Source: Halicephalobus mephisto (Eukaryota; Nematoda; Chromadorea; Rhabditida; Panagrolaimidae). From it: 64,000 nucleotides of DNA. Position 1 is the first letter of the stretch, and each line of letters opens with the position of its first letter. The position numbers and the translations under genes are program-made. This document shows positions 13,201 to 23,824 of this stretch, one piece after another. The notes under the pieces are model-generated. The model was not told the DNA's origin. It was given only the letters and a program-made list of their open reading frames with translations, and made no database searches. The stretch covers positions 496,001 through 560,000 of the forward strand of contig SWDT01000016.1 in NCBI GenBank assembly GCA_009193035.1. The letters are read 5' to 3'.

Positions 13201-15127
13201 CTCCGCTCAAAGGTATCTTGAAGGGACTGTCGGGTAGATGGGACAACATAGCTCAGTCGATAGCTGACAGAAAAGAGAAGTTGAACAAGCATCTAGAGGA
13301 CTTGAAAGATCACGAGAAGAAATTAGATGACTTGAATGAATTCATCGGAACCATGGAATCAGCCTTGGAATTCAAGGATGCTGAAGGAGATGCCAACACC
13401 CTAGCTCAAGTAGACAATCTCCAAGCTGAACATGATTTATTCAAGCAGGAATTGAATGAAAAACAACCAGATATTGATGAAGTCGTCAAAGTCGCCAGAA
13501 GAACCGCCAGCAAATCAGAATCCGCCAATGACAATGAAGGTAATCAAACATCACCAACTTCAAAGACTTCCAAGCCACTCTTACGAGGAACTTCGAAACT
13601 GAAGATCCTCCAGGATAAACCCAAGAAGTCCAAACGTCTCCAGAAGACTGACCAAGTGTCCGATCGATGGAAGAAGCTTTGGGAACATACATCTGCCTAT
13701 GACAACAAACTCAAAGCCCGGAAAGAGTATTTAGCCGAAATGAAAAGACTTGAAGGCTTCACCTTCGACGACTGGAGAGAGAGATACCTCCAGTGGAACG
13801 ACACCGGCAAGGCAAGAATCTCCGACCTCTTCAGAAAGATAGATACTTCCAGAACTGGCATCATCCCGAGAGAGAGCTTCATTAAGGGGATTCTGAACTC
13901 CAAGTTCCCCACTACTCCTCTAGAAATGATCAAAGTGGCTGATGAATTCGACAAGGGAGATGGAATGATTTCAGCAAAGGAATTCATGAATGCCCTGAGA
14001 TATGACCCCAAGAAACGACCCCCACCGAAAACAGACGCTGAAATCATCCACGAAGAACTGAGGAAAGAAACTCAGAGATGCACATGTGCCCACAAGTTCC
14101 CGATCACTCATTTGAGCACCACCAACAACAACATTCAGTACGGATTTGGGTTCGGAAGTACGATGAAGAGAATGGTCAGAATTTTGAGGAGTACTGTAAT
14201 GGTCAGAGTTGGAGGAGGTTGGGAGAAATTAGATGAATTTTTGATCAAACATGATCCCTGCAGAGCAGCGGTGAGTTTTAAGGTTATAAATTAAGGAGTT
14301 AAAGAGAGTTCTCCGGGAGAGGAGAAATGAAAATTAACGTCGAGTAAAATTCTTACAAGATGCTGAAAATAACTTTTGGGAAACAAAATATTTCTGATCT
14401 TGCAACAGAAATTTCAAAAACAAAACTAATTCTGTGCAAGAGCAAAAGAACTAAAATGATTCAGTTTTCTTTACTAAACCAGTAATAGAAAATTAATGTT
14501 TTTGAATGAATTAGTTTTCCCAACTCTTAGTAACAATGAGTTTTTCATTCTGTGACTAAGATTGAATAAATCTCTTTGTTCTTTTTAATATTAGTTTTTT
14601 CCAGAGTCGAACTAATGTCCATATCTACAACATCCCTGATAATGCCCTAGACGAAATGCACGCATTCAAGACCCGCAGGTCTGGTCCCCAATCTGGAACC
14701 ACCAGCCTCAGTGGTTCCAGAGAAGTTCTCAGTTATGTCGGCACCCCGGGACCTATTTCCAAGGTTCAACAAATAACGGAAAAATCCATGCCCATGTCAA
14801 AGAAGTCCGCAACTCCTAAAAGAAGTACTGCCAGTCACCACCCCTTGGGAAGTTACTCTACAAGGAGAGCCAGTGACTTCACCTACGGAGGTAAGTCTGC
14901 TCCACAGTTGCAGTAATAAGCAATTCATTTCAGATTCAAAGATCCCTCGGCCTTCTCCGTCCGTGAGTCGCTCAAGCTCCCGTCAGAATATTTCTTCCAT
15001 AGGGACCCCAGTGACTTCCAGACCCCCTAGCAGGATGTCTGAAGATTCGGACGAACGTCCTCCATCCAGAATTCCCTCAATCAGAGGTGCTAAAGGAGTA
15101 CGGTACCAACCACCTGGTCAAAGATGA
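1265..15127 (+). CDS. vab-10: Spectraplakin VAB-10, spectrin-rod/EF-hand/GAS2 isoform (B-type), 3' part
   Basis: Ten exons join in phase: 1265-1596, 1913-2237, 2577-4669, 4715-6781, 7475-7576, 7781-11261, 11709-11874, 12268-14270, 14605-14890 and 14934-15127, giving 3,682 codons plus TGA; upstream exons lie outside the window. Most of the protein is a helical rod of spectrin-type repeats with regularly spaced Trp (WLNEAE, WIEEIE, WLDNAE). Near the C-terminus come an EF-hand pair (about residues 3380-3430) and a GAS2 microtubule-binding domain (about 3450-3530, containing RILRSTVMVRVGGGW). The tail is basic, Ser/Pro-rich and holds two SxIP-type motifs (SKIP about 3619, SRIP about 3663), the class bound by EB proteins. 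Family role: an actin-microtubule cross-linker anchoring cytoskeleton in epidermis and other tissues. Both EF-hand loops are atypical. Two tRNA genes lie antisense in introns. Minor exon-edge errors are possible. Confidence 0.9.
1597..1912 (+). other. vab-10 intron with degenerate TTCnnGAA words
   Basis: This 316-base intron runs from GT at 1597 to AG at 1912. Around 1680-1790 it carries several diverged words of the type TTCTGGAAACTTCCATGAG, the same vocabulary as the larger arrays near 48.5 and 54.7 kb. No coding potential is seen. Confidence 0.5.
2316..2387 (-). tRNA. tRNA-Gly (anticodon UCC), nested antisense in a vab-10 intron
   Basis: The minus strand folds as a 72-nt tRNA. Acceptor arms GCGTCTG and CAGACGC pair; the anticodon loop is CTTCCAA between ATGC and GCAT, giving anticodon UCC; the T arm contains GGGGGTTCGATTCCCCC. 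The discriminator base is A (complement of 2316) and no CCA is encoded, as expected in eukaryotes. A run of six T follows on the minus strand (complement of A at 2307-2312), which fits a Pol III terminator. It lies in the 2238-2576 intron of vab-10. A second copy at 11995-12066 differs at one base, in the D-arm region. Confidence 0.93.
6782..7474 (+). other. Long vab-10 intron, no gene seen
   Basis: This 693-base AT-rich intron lies between the donor after 6781 (GTAAGT) and the acceptor TTTTTAG at 7474. A 62-codon open frame at 6885-7073 has no supporting feature. It may hold regulatory sequence but nothing specific is recognisable. Confidence 0.5.
7577..7780 (+). repeat. vab-10 intron with TTCnnGAA-like degenerate repeats
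   Basis: This short intron contains words such as TTCTGGAGCCTTCCAGAA around 7650-7667 that resemble the TTCnnGAA arrays farther downstream. It is the fourth place in the window where this vocabulary appears. The matches are diverged and sit in the intron only. Confidence 0.35.
11262..11708 (+). other. vab-10 intron, AT-rich, no gene seen
   Basis: This 447-base intron runs from donor GTACGT at 11262 to acceptor CTTCAG at 11708. It has no open frame of note and no RNA-like fold that I could recognise. Confidence 0.5.
11995..12066 (-). tRNA. tRNA-Gly (anticodon UCC), second copy, antisense in a vab-10 intron
   Basis: This matches the tRNA at 2316-2387 except for one base in the D-arm region (GGTTAGC here, GGTCAGC there, read on the minus strand). 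Acceptor, anticodon loop CTTCCAA and T arm are the same. The minus strand continues into T-rich sequence (complement of the A runs near 11972-11990), suitable for Pol III termination. It lies in the 11875-12267 vab-10 intron, again antisense to the host. Confidence 0.93.
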
Positions 15128-15239
15128 TTTTATATAAGTTCTTGACAGAATATTTTTGCTCCATACACCACATATCTTTTCCAGTGGTAAAACGGTTGTG
15201 ATTTAATGAACTTTTATTTATTTGGAATTTTTGTAAATG

Positions 15240-15245
15240 AATAAA
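15240..15245 (+). other. Poly(A) signal of B-type vab-10
   Basis: An AATAAA hexamer lies about 113 bases after the vab-10 stop at 15127, in an AT-rich 3' UTR. It is followed by further A/T runs. Confidence 0.6.
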
Positions 15246-15579
15246 AATAAATTATTTTTATTTGGTAATTATGCAACTATAAAAATTTCCACGAAATAAT
15301 CTTGAAATGAATTTCAGAATTCTAACAGAGGTTAAAAGAAGGCCTGTTTAGATGTCGGTTGTAAAGCTCCACTAGGTTCTGGAACACTCCCAAATTCTTG
15401 TATTTAATACCAATATCGATTAAGATTATGGACGTCATTCGTATTAAATTTGGCTTTTAGGTTGTGTCCTTTACGGCTACAAATATCAATGTGACAAATC
15501 ACTAGACTTATAAGGGAATTAGAACTTGGAGCGAATCATTATTTTTACAGATTAGTCTTTTTCGACATCAATAGTTCCT

Positions 15580-18437
15580 ATGTTCCTTATTTTTACCTTT
15601 CTACTATTAACCCAATTTTGGAAACTAAGCAAATTCCAATTTGTTCAAAAGTACTACTGTACTGATACATTCGATTCAAAATACGGAATAAACTTTATTT
15701 CTACACCAGATTTTCCGCGTGGGATTTCCTGGGAAAACAGGTCCCAATGCCACTTTAGCACTACATCACAACATCACCTGGACTTTCTGAATACGGATAT
15801 TTACATCTTCATCATCACTAACGCATACTTGACGGATGTTGTTATTATTTGTGATGATAAAATGGAGTAGGACGAGATTCAATATTTTAAAAATCACAAT
15901 TTTTAGGTACTTCGATGTAGTTGACACTAACAAGAGATACTTTCAATTTATTGGCAAACAAATTTCTTTTGAACTTCTCAATACAACTTCGAATCTAAAA
16001 AACAAACTAGAATGGCAAGCTTTTCAATCTGCCTTATATCGTTTGCAAAACACAGTCAGTCAGAACTTGGTCCTCAATTTGGAAGACAACTTTAATCCTG
16101 ATGGCTCCCGTTACAATTCTGAACTTTTAGTTCCATTATCATCCGAAATTACAGAGCACTCAAAATGGAATTTTACATTCATAGACAAATCAAAGTTCTT
16201 GCACATTTTATATAGTTACAATATGCCAGATCAAAATGATATGATTATCATAGCTTTCTCTGACTCTCCTTTTGTATTCTTTCAACCCGGACCGTATTTC
16301 ACCAACGGCACACAGGTTTTCTCTGTATTCGAAAGTTATTACACCGAGATAATGTACAGCAACCCGATGAGACCTATTGATTATGGAAGCTTTCGTGGAA
16401 TAGTGTCTTTGGGGGTAAAAAATTACCAGCTACCTACGCATTGTTCTTTTTACTATAATGACTCAGAAGATACGTATGTTTTCTCATCCTACGACGAAGT
16501 ATTCGGATACGAAAACAACGCTGTATGTTGTTGTTCTTGCTTTTCATATTAATTATATTTCAGCATTGCTTCCAATGGCTTAACCATTCAGAAACTAACC
16601 AATTTGCCTTCTGGTTTAACAAATTTCATGTGCAAACGACTTACGATGTAATTACAGCTCAGAATACAATGCAGATAATACCGATTGTGTTATTCCCTGA
16701 ACGGATTTACTTGTCCCCATCTTACGACTTGTTATTCAAGTTTGATTCAGATCCTAGTATTACTCAAGTGGGATTTCAGTTGTTCATTAAAGAATTTAGT
16801 CAGTGAGAATTTTAAAAATTAGTTTTTTCACAACCAGCATATTTCAGAGTGTTCGGTTGAAAAAGTTTTTAATATTACTGTAGTTGTCCCGTGCTCTGAA
16901 TCTGTTAATGTGATATTAGTGGATAGTTTCCCAAATCCTCATATATTTTGCGCAAATCATCAATATAGAATTTTGGTGAGTTTTCTGAAACAAACTCTTT
17001 GAACTTGTAAAGCTTTAGTATCAAGTAGCGGATCAGTGTGAAAATATAACGAAATTACTCCGTTTGGACTACAATATCACGAACCAAGAATCAGAGTACG
17101 CAAAATTGTTTTTGCTTGACTATTAATTATAGTAGTCGAATTTAAATTTTTATTCTACTTTCCTCTATCATAATCTAATAGGAAACTTTAAAGTTTTTAA
17201 GAATCTTACAAATTCCAATAGAGAATTCCAGAACTTCCGAGTATTTCATAAAAGGTTGTAGAGTCCCTAAGAATTTCATGAAGATTTAAAAACTTTCAAA
17301 ATCCAATAGGATATTAAAACTAAAATCAGAAATTGAAGATTCTGAAAATTTATGTCAAGAAAATTCCAGAAAAATCTTCCTTTATAATTCTTACATTTGT
17401 GTGACTATCAAATGAAATAATTTTTAAAATTTTAGCTTCTTGCTTACAATTCTTAACACCCCCGATAACATCAACACTCTGTAAAGGTTAAAAAATCTGA
17501 ATTTTCTTTAACTAATAATGTTTAGGAGATATTCTAACAAAACTATCTTCCAGTATGCTCCGAGATATGAACTTTTTGTCTATGTCATTGATTTCTCAGA
17601 TGTCGTAGATGCCACAGATTCTTGGTTCTTCTTAAATATTTCCCGACAACTTAATCCCCAATCTATTCGTGGTCCATTGATTTTGAATCGAACAGTTCCA
17701 TATGCATTTTTTGATCTAACTGAATTGACCGACAATACTTATATTGAGTTTCACTGCGATTGCGATAACGACACTATAGATTATTTCTTTGTTTCTGATG
17801 GATTATTCGGGAAATTAGACTTTTATATAGGGTACTTTTCTGCTTACATAGCACCGTAAGTTGTATTTTTAATTTACGCATGACGGAAATACTATAGATT
17901 AAATAGTATCGGCACAATTGTGAAAGGAAAAAGACCGAGAAGATTTGTTCCGATATCCTACAGTACTTTTGCAAAAAGTCTCATCCACACTGATGAACAA
18001 CTCACTAATTCCACTGCATTTGTCTTTGCTAGGATTCATTATGGTTGGACAACTTTCTTTAGTTTCTTTAAGAACTAATTTTAGTTGAAACAGAGAACTG
18101 TTTATTTGAACATAACGTCATCGATGTCAAGTTGCTCGCGAACGAAACTGGAAAATTGACGATGACCAATAATGGAACTGATGTCTGCCACATTTCGATC
18201 TTAAATCCTTTCAAGGACGAAGAAGTTTACTTGGATGATTTCTGGACTGATTCACGCAACGACCGTATTCAAGTCTATGATGATAAACAACTATTATTCA
18301 GCTTTAACAAATACGATAATGTAGACCCATTTTCCCTTAGAAAACCTTTGTACAGAATCCATTTACCTTCAAGAACTAGTTTTACTGTAATTGGACGTTT
18401 TATTGAACATAATGAATTTCGTACCACTGGAAAATAA
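15580..18437 (+). CDS. Secreted CUB-like domain protein
   Basis: Nine exons join in phase to 738 codons plus stop: 15580-15866, 15907-16522, 16564-16798, 16848-16975, 17019-17095, 17436-17480, 17526-17855, 17898-18043 and 18085-18437. The N-terminus is a hydrophobic signal peptide (MFLIFTFLLL). Residues about 25-110 show CUB-like spacing (TPDFPRG, then paired Cys and alternating beta-type hydrophobics), and the C-terminal 100 residues form another CUB-like module with a DDFW..DRIQVYDD motif. N-glycosylation sequons are frequent. Nematodes carry many secreted CUB-like proteins, several of them infection-responsive, but nothing here fixes a role. Weak points: the donor at 16799 (GTCAGT) was chosen because the better-looking GTGAGA four bases later breaks the frame; the donor at 18044 (GTTGGA) is weak; the 45-bp exon 17436-17480 is optional because it preserves phase. 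Confidence 0.72.
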
Positions 18438-20147
18438 AATTCTTAAACTTTATGAATTGAAATCGAACTAAATTAGTTAGTATTTAATTTATCTATTTAG
18501 AAAATTGAAATTTATTATATAAATTTAAGTGTTTTGTCTTTAAAAATGTGGATAATGTCATAAATAATATGAATTTCACCGGGAAAAGGATATTCATAAA
18601 ATTCGATAGAATCTGGAACTGAGTTTTATGAAGAAATGAAAATCCAAACTAAAGATGGAAATAATCTTATGAAAAATTCACAAATCAAGATAAATCTAAA
18701 ATTAGAATAAGAATAAGAAAAATCACGGACCACTCATTTTTTGAAATGGATAACATCAAATCTAATGACAAGATTAAGATCTAAATAAAATTCGGAGTAT
18801 TTCCATCTTAATAAAAAATTGCTCTTGATTTGAAAGTTGAAATAAATTCACCAATAAGTTACTTCCGTTTTCTGACGTCTTTTTAGAGATCATAAACTTG
18901 AAATTTTTATTTACAAAAATTACACGAGCAATTTCCTTTTCCGATGATTCGCATCCTTTGCCTAGCAACAGACAAGACTTTTTTTGGACTTCGTTATCCC
19001 CTACTTTCAATTGTGCTTTTTTCAAATTCCAAAAGGCTTTTACTGCACCTGGTCTAATATCCCTGAAGTTAGTTTGCAGTCCATTTCCTATTAGATTACA
19101 TAAGTAAAGGATTCTGTTGTTTGTTCCATCTGAATCCCGGGCGATCATATTTGTTTAATTTAGAAAAATAGGGACCATGACTTTTTAAATAAAAGATTAA
19201 ATGATGAATAAATAAAAATTTCGATTTCTCATCATGAAGCAGTCGATCAATAAAGGATTTCCCCCTTTAAGATCGAAATTCAAGTTAAAAAACCCCTTTT
19301 CGTTGTAGAAATCATTTGCTTCAAGATTTCAGAACTTTCGCTCTAAAAACCAGCTTAGCTTTAGACGACTGGAACAGGTTATTCAATTTCGGCCCTGACG
19401 TAAATAAAGATTTCACTACTTTTTACGTAATTTCTAATCATTTCTAAACATATTTTTCTTGGTTATTTTTGTTCTAATGTAAGGAAATAAAAGAAACCTG
19501 TCAAATATAAAAAGAACTAAAAATGGATTTCGAAGCCATTAAAATCTACATCCATAGTGAGGCCATAGTTCGTGCCGGAACCTAGACCGAACAATCTGGT
19601 CTGTTCTTTCAAAGGATGAAACAGTGGATGTTTTTACGAGTGCACAAATCCGTTGTGTAATTGTCGTGTCGAGATTTCCCGATTATATTTCATTATTTTT
19701 CAATTGTTATTTTTATGTTTCTTGTATTTCAATTTAAAAAATTACAAATGCAAATTGTAATTCAAAAAGCATATTTTGATGAAGAAATTAGTAGTCAAAA
19801 TAAAAACTAACACCTGAGAACTCACAAAAGGGGTTTTTTAGGTTTTTGAATTTAAGAAATTATTTCGAATATATTTTAAATTATCAGAGAATTCTCACCA
19901 CAAAAATCCAGATAAGTCTTTTAATCCTTTTCCTTAAGTTTCAAATTACACTAATCCTTGTTTCAATTTTTTCATTTTGACCGAAAAACAAGTGACCACG
20001 ATCAACAAACTTCGTAAAGCCCACATGTCCACCGGAAACGAAACAAATGCTTTTCCTTTTTTGCTTACAAAGTTTAAAATAAATCTTCTTCTAAATGAAG
20101 CCAATTTTTCCAAACATTTGTAAGAATTATTTTTTTAGAAAAGTTCA
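18438..20147. other. Intergenic stretch, no convincing gene
   Basis: AT-rich sequence. The longest open frame is a 124-codon minus-strand ORF at 18774-19148, with no domain, signal peptide or splice context that I recognise. It could be a young or decayed gene, but is equally compatible with chance. No repeat array stands out. Confidence 0.5.
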
Positions 20148-20453
20148 ATGCACAAATGTCTCGAAATGATCTATAATTTGACTTTGATAATTGTTATTCC
20201 TTTAACTTTCCTTTTCCTGACAGTGGCTCCACTACAGTATTTGGCCAGATATTCTTCTGGAGACTCCTTTGCAGTTTTTGTCTTGTTATATTCCGTGGGG
20301 ATTGCTTGGTTTCAATCCGACGATGTTTTCCGAAGCATTTGGTCTAGCAGAAATACTGCAGATAAGAAATGTAGGAAGTTGGAGAAGGAATCTGATGCAG
20401 AATCATCTGGAATGGAAACTATGGGGAGATATTGCTGTTTGGTCTACAAAGTA
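20148..20453 (+). CDS. Unrecognised membrane-protein ORF, possibly a gene fragment
   Basis: The frame from ATG 20148 begins with two hydrophobic segments (around LTLIIVIPLTFLFLTV and FAVFVLLYSVGIAWF) and then turns polar. A good donor (AAA|GTAAGT after 20450) and a possible acceptor TTTTAG at 20477 follow, but the next exon gives no recognisable domain. A second frame over 20269-20450 is also open and contains a Trp-rich stretch (WRRN, EWKLW). This raises the possibility of a frameshifted fragment; a membrane-embedded acyltransferase of the DGAT2 type is one weak guess from the hydrophobic hairpin followed by the Trp/Arg pattern. Treat the function as unknown. Confidence 0.3.
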
Positions 20454-20588
20454 AGTGCCATTATAAAACCTTTTAGGTATCGTAAAACTGAATTTAATGT
20501 ACATTTAAAAGAAAATGAATCTGACAAAAATGTAAAATTATTGAAAATAATTTCAGTCCAGTTTGAATGTAAAATTATTTTTTTTTGA

Positions 20589-21429
20589 TAATAATTTTTA
20601 AAATAATCTTGGATGTTTATATGTTAGAAATTAATTTTTTAATCCCCATTCCAGAGTCCACAGAAATCAATCAGGGATAATTACTGACAAAGGAAATCCA
20701 CTTATTCGAAATGGCCTTCTAAAATAAGATATATATCATTTTGTAACACTTGAAATGTGGATTCCAAATATGTACTCCGTTTCTGCTGAGCGACTTTCTG
20801 AAGCGCGATAATTTAGGAAATTTCTAAATTTAGGATTGCGTTTTTTCGTGTTTCTAGTCGCTTTTTCAACAAACCAATTAAACGGCTGTAATCAACGAAA
20901 AAATACACCTAATTACGAAGAATAATTATTGAAATTGACCAAGGTAAAAAGGAATATGAATCTCTAAAATGGAGTCGTTAAACCTCGACGAAAAAGTGAA
21001 GGGATACTCTTATGTTTTTTTGTACATAATGTGTGAAATTTCATACATTTATCCTATTTTCTCATTTTACAAAAACATTTAACGAAAACTAAATGCGTAT
21101 TCTGAACATATATCTGATAAGGCACAAAACCAACTATAAATTGTTTCAAAAAACCACTTCAATTAAATACAATTCCCTTGTGAGTTGTTTTGAAAACCTC
21201 ACCTATTAGACACTATTAAATAACATGTTTTTCATTTTATTAATCATACACATGGCACTGTAAAAAACTATACTTTTGGAACAGCAAATCAAGTTCAGTT
21301 TTCATTCTTGTCCTCTATCTGGACAAAGCTACACCGTTCTAACCAAATCAAGTTCGTAGACACAAACAAGTTGGATTAAATTTGTCTCAATAAATCCAAC
21401 GGATCAATGAGCAAAAAAGTTGTTTTCAG
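20589..21429. other. Intergenic stretch, nothing recognised
   Basis: AT-rich sequence with no open frame of useful length and no clear repeat. It ends at a good acceptor (GTTTTCAG at 21422-21429) in front of the receptor-like exon. Confidence 0.4.
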
Positions 21430-21696
21430 ATTATCTCGTTTATCCTAGCTGTAATCAGTTCTCATTCCGCTCTGGTCTTACTACGCCTCTTCTGTCCATC
21501 GGTAATTGCATTCAACACGATCCAAACGTGCTTCAGAAGCGAGTGCATCAATCTCTATCTTTCAAGTACCATATGTTATTATTGGTTTATCGCTTCTCCT
21601 GTCATTTCGGCAAGTCTACATTGCTTTACAAAACTGGCTTCAAAAAATGTTATAACTAGAAAAGACGATGAAGTTAAAATCCTAGAAAATGCATAA
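21430..21696 (+). pseudogene. Terminal exon of a multi-pass membrane protein, chemoreceptor-like remnant
   Basis: Directly after a TTTTCAG acceptor the frame is open for 88 codons to TAA at 21694-21696. It has two hydrophobic segments (starting IISFILAVISS and LSSTICYYWF) and a short polar, basic-acidic tail (TRKDDEVK). The stop overlaps an AATAAA at 21695-21700. This looks like the last helices and cytoplasmic tail of a seven-helix receptor of the nematode chemoreceptor superfamily, but I cannot name a family. No matching upstream exons were found in phase, so I list it as a probable remnant. Confidence 0.35.
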
Positions 21697-21755
21697 TAAA
21701 TTTAAAAAATTAATTAAGAAGTCAAATTAAGGCCTTTGATATAGTTGAATTGGTA

Positions 21756-22608
21756 CTAGAAATAAGGATAGTGATCGTCAAAGACGTAGGTGTTGTCAGG
21801 GATACTGTTGGAGCAGTTGTGGGATTCTTCTTCCTCGCATTCGATGAACATCCTTCCAGCAGCATCATCAGCTATGTTGTTGAGGTACTTTAAAAATCAA
21901 TAAAATCAAAATAATCTTGTTTTCGAGACCAAAATAATTTTCAAAACTCTAAATCAAAAATAACTCATTAAATATTTTTGTTATGAGACCAATAATTTAT
22001 TCTAAAAGTTGTTGAATAAGAAGTTAAGCTTTCAAATTTTTGCTTCGGATTAAAACCATATTAAGAACTCTAAGATGGGAAAGTAGTTTTCCAAATCTGT
22101 CCCAAGACTAATGTTTGTTCCAAAGACTCGAAATGAAAACATACCAAATCTCATTTCTGTGATGCCAATAACCTTTGTCAGTAGTTGCAATGTGAGGGAT
22201 GTCATCTCTATTACGGACTACCCTGTACACATAGGGGATCAGAGTCGGAACTCTATCAGCAAAAACTTTGTCACCAATTCTCATTTCACCAAAAGTTACC
22301 ACTTTGATTAAATTCGGGTTGTAGTAGTTCATTCGGCTAACATAAGTGGCAGCGAGAGCAACCAGGCTCCTCCGAGGGAGAAACCAGTGATCCACAGTTT
22401 ATAACCAAGATAGGTGTTCTTTGCAGGAAGGAGATCATTCTTCATTCCTCCAGCACAGAGGATATCCGTGTGGTTGTGGAACATGTCACAGTCAATGAGG
22501 ATATGACGATAATACTATGAAGAAACAAATTCATTAACAAGTAATAACACACAGAAGCATTGTAGACACATTTCTCCATTCACGCCTGAGCAGCATCAGT
22601 GGAATCTA
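21756..22608 (-). pseudogene. Class 3 lipase pseudogene
   Basis: Read on the minus strand, the pieces of a nematode class 3 (alpha/beta-hydrolase) lipase appear in order. A Cys-containing N-terminal piece lies near 22560-22608. Then come an AGMKNDLL-like segment and the nucleophile elbow GFSLGGA (GxSxG) near 22375, the segment VTFGEMRIGDKVFADRV, the HHRNEIW motif with its His near 22160, and a terminal exon 21756-21887 ending DDHYPYF. It is broken: an in-frame TGA follows AAQA near 22590; one base is missing just after GFSLGGA, shifting the frame into LVALAATYVS; and the last donor and acceptor do not join in phase. Intact members are secreted lipases. The intergenic location and several lesions argue for a true pseudogene rather than one sequencing error. 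Confidence 0.78.
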
Positions 22609-23824
22609 TAACTATCAGATACGTACTCCACATAATGTGCCATCCAAAAGCATCATTGTACTTTAAAGGGGCTTGGATCTACACCAACCTAATTAGAGCA
22701 ACTATTCCTATCAAGGAAAAGTTTATCAATTCTATTATCGGGAAATGGACAAAGTGGCTTCTTTTTGCTCATTTATATGGATCTCATATTTATCAGTTGC
22801 ATCAAAGAACATGTGAATTAAAACCCAAAAATTCACTGTTTTTATCAAAAGAATAGCAAAAAAATTTTGATTAATGATCCATAATTACGTTATTTAATTC
22901 AAAAAATCTCAACTTTTTATCATATTAAAGAATCGTGAATTTAAATTTTTTATTCAAGATCTGATGTCCAAATTTCCACAGTCAAATGTAATGCAATTTG
23001 TTATAGAAACAAAATACTTTCCTTTTGACAACAAGGTTTCAGTAACAAAAATAAAAAGATTTAAATAAGAAAATTATTTCCAAAGTTAGTAACTTATTAA
23101 TATTGTCGTAAACAGGGATTCTCTCTTGATAGGAAGTTCTTTTCACCAGTGTCAAGATTGTAGGTTCCTACTGTATTGACAATTGTTAATTATTTTTTCT
23201 TTTCTACTATAGTTAAGATAAAGAATAAAAAAGTTCTCATCTATCTGAATAACAAATGGACTTTTATTTCCAGAGTTCTTATCTAAATAAGAAAACTCAA
23301 AAAAAATCCCAATTGCAGTTTTCAAATTTGAAATCAGTCCAACAAGAATCAAGAGATTGATTGCTATTGGGCTGGCAGTTGCCAAGAAAGAGAATTTCAG
23401 ATTAGTTATTATAGATCAAGAGACAAAAATCGAAGTCCATCCAGATATCCCCACTAAACAAACAACTCATCGTTCCTTATACATATAGGCAGGAATTTCT
23501 AGAGCAAACAGATATCTCCTATTGATATTATTTAACCTTCTAAGGAGGATAACTATTCCTAATATCTCCTTCGGTTTTACCAATATTATCTCTCAGTTAT
23601 TTATGGATTTATTTTTGTAAAGTCTTTAAAAATATATTATTGAGAACATGACTGTTATCATTTGTCTCAAAAAAGCATCTATTGATTCAACTTTAAGGGC
23701 TGATAAAACAACTCTCGAAAAGAATCGAGACACTCCTTTAAAATGGATCAGTTTCACGTTCAAAGTTGAACAACCATCTACAAGTTATTATTCCATCTAC
23801 TGGTTGCGGTATTCATATTTTAAA
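22609..23824. other. Intergenic stretch upstream of the RBR ligase duplicates
   Basis: No supported gene. A minus-strand ORF at 23152-23385 starts with a hydrophobic signal-like segment (MATASPIAINLLILVG) and could be a leftover first exon of a secreted protein such as the adjacent lipase, but no splice path joins them. Sequence from about 23650 to 23824 resembles that at about 26415-26601, so the tandem duplication extends upstream of the start codons. Confidence 0.4.

Noticed and set aside
16803..16847. Donor GTGAGA at 16803 for the CUB-like gene
   Set aside because: It is a better-looking donor, but joining it to the next acceptor gives an immediate stop; the donor at 16799 keeps the frame.
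18774..19148. A 124-codon minus-strand ORF
   Set aside because: It is long for chance but lacks a domain, signal peptide or splice context; kept only as a note in the intergenic entry.
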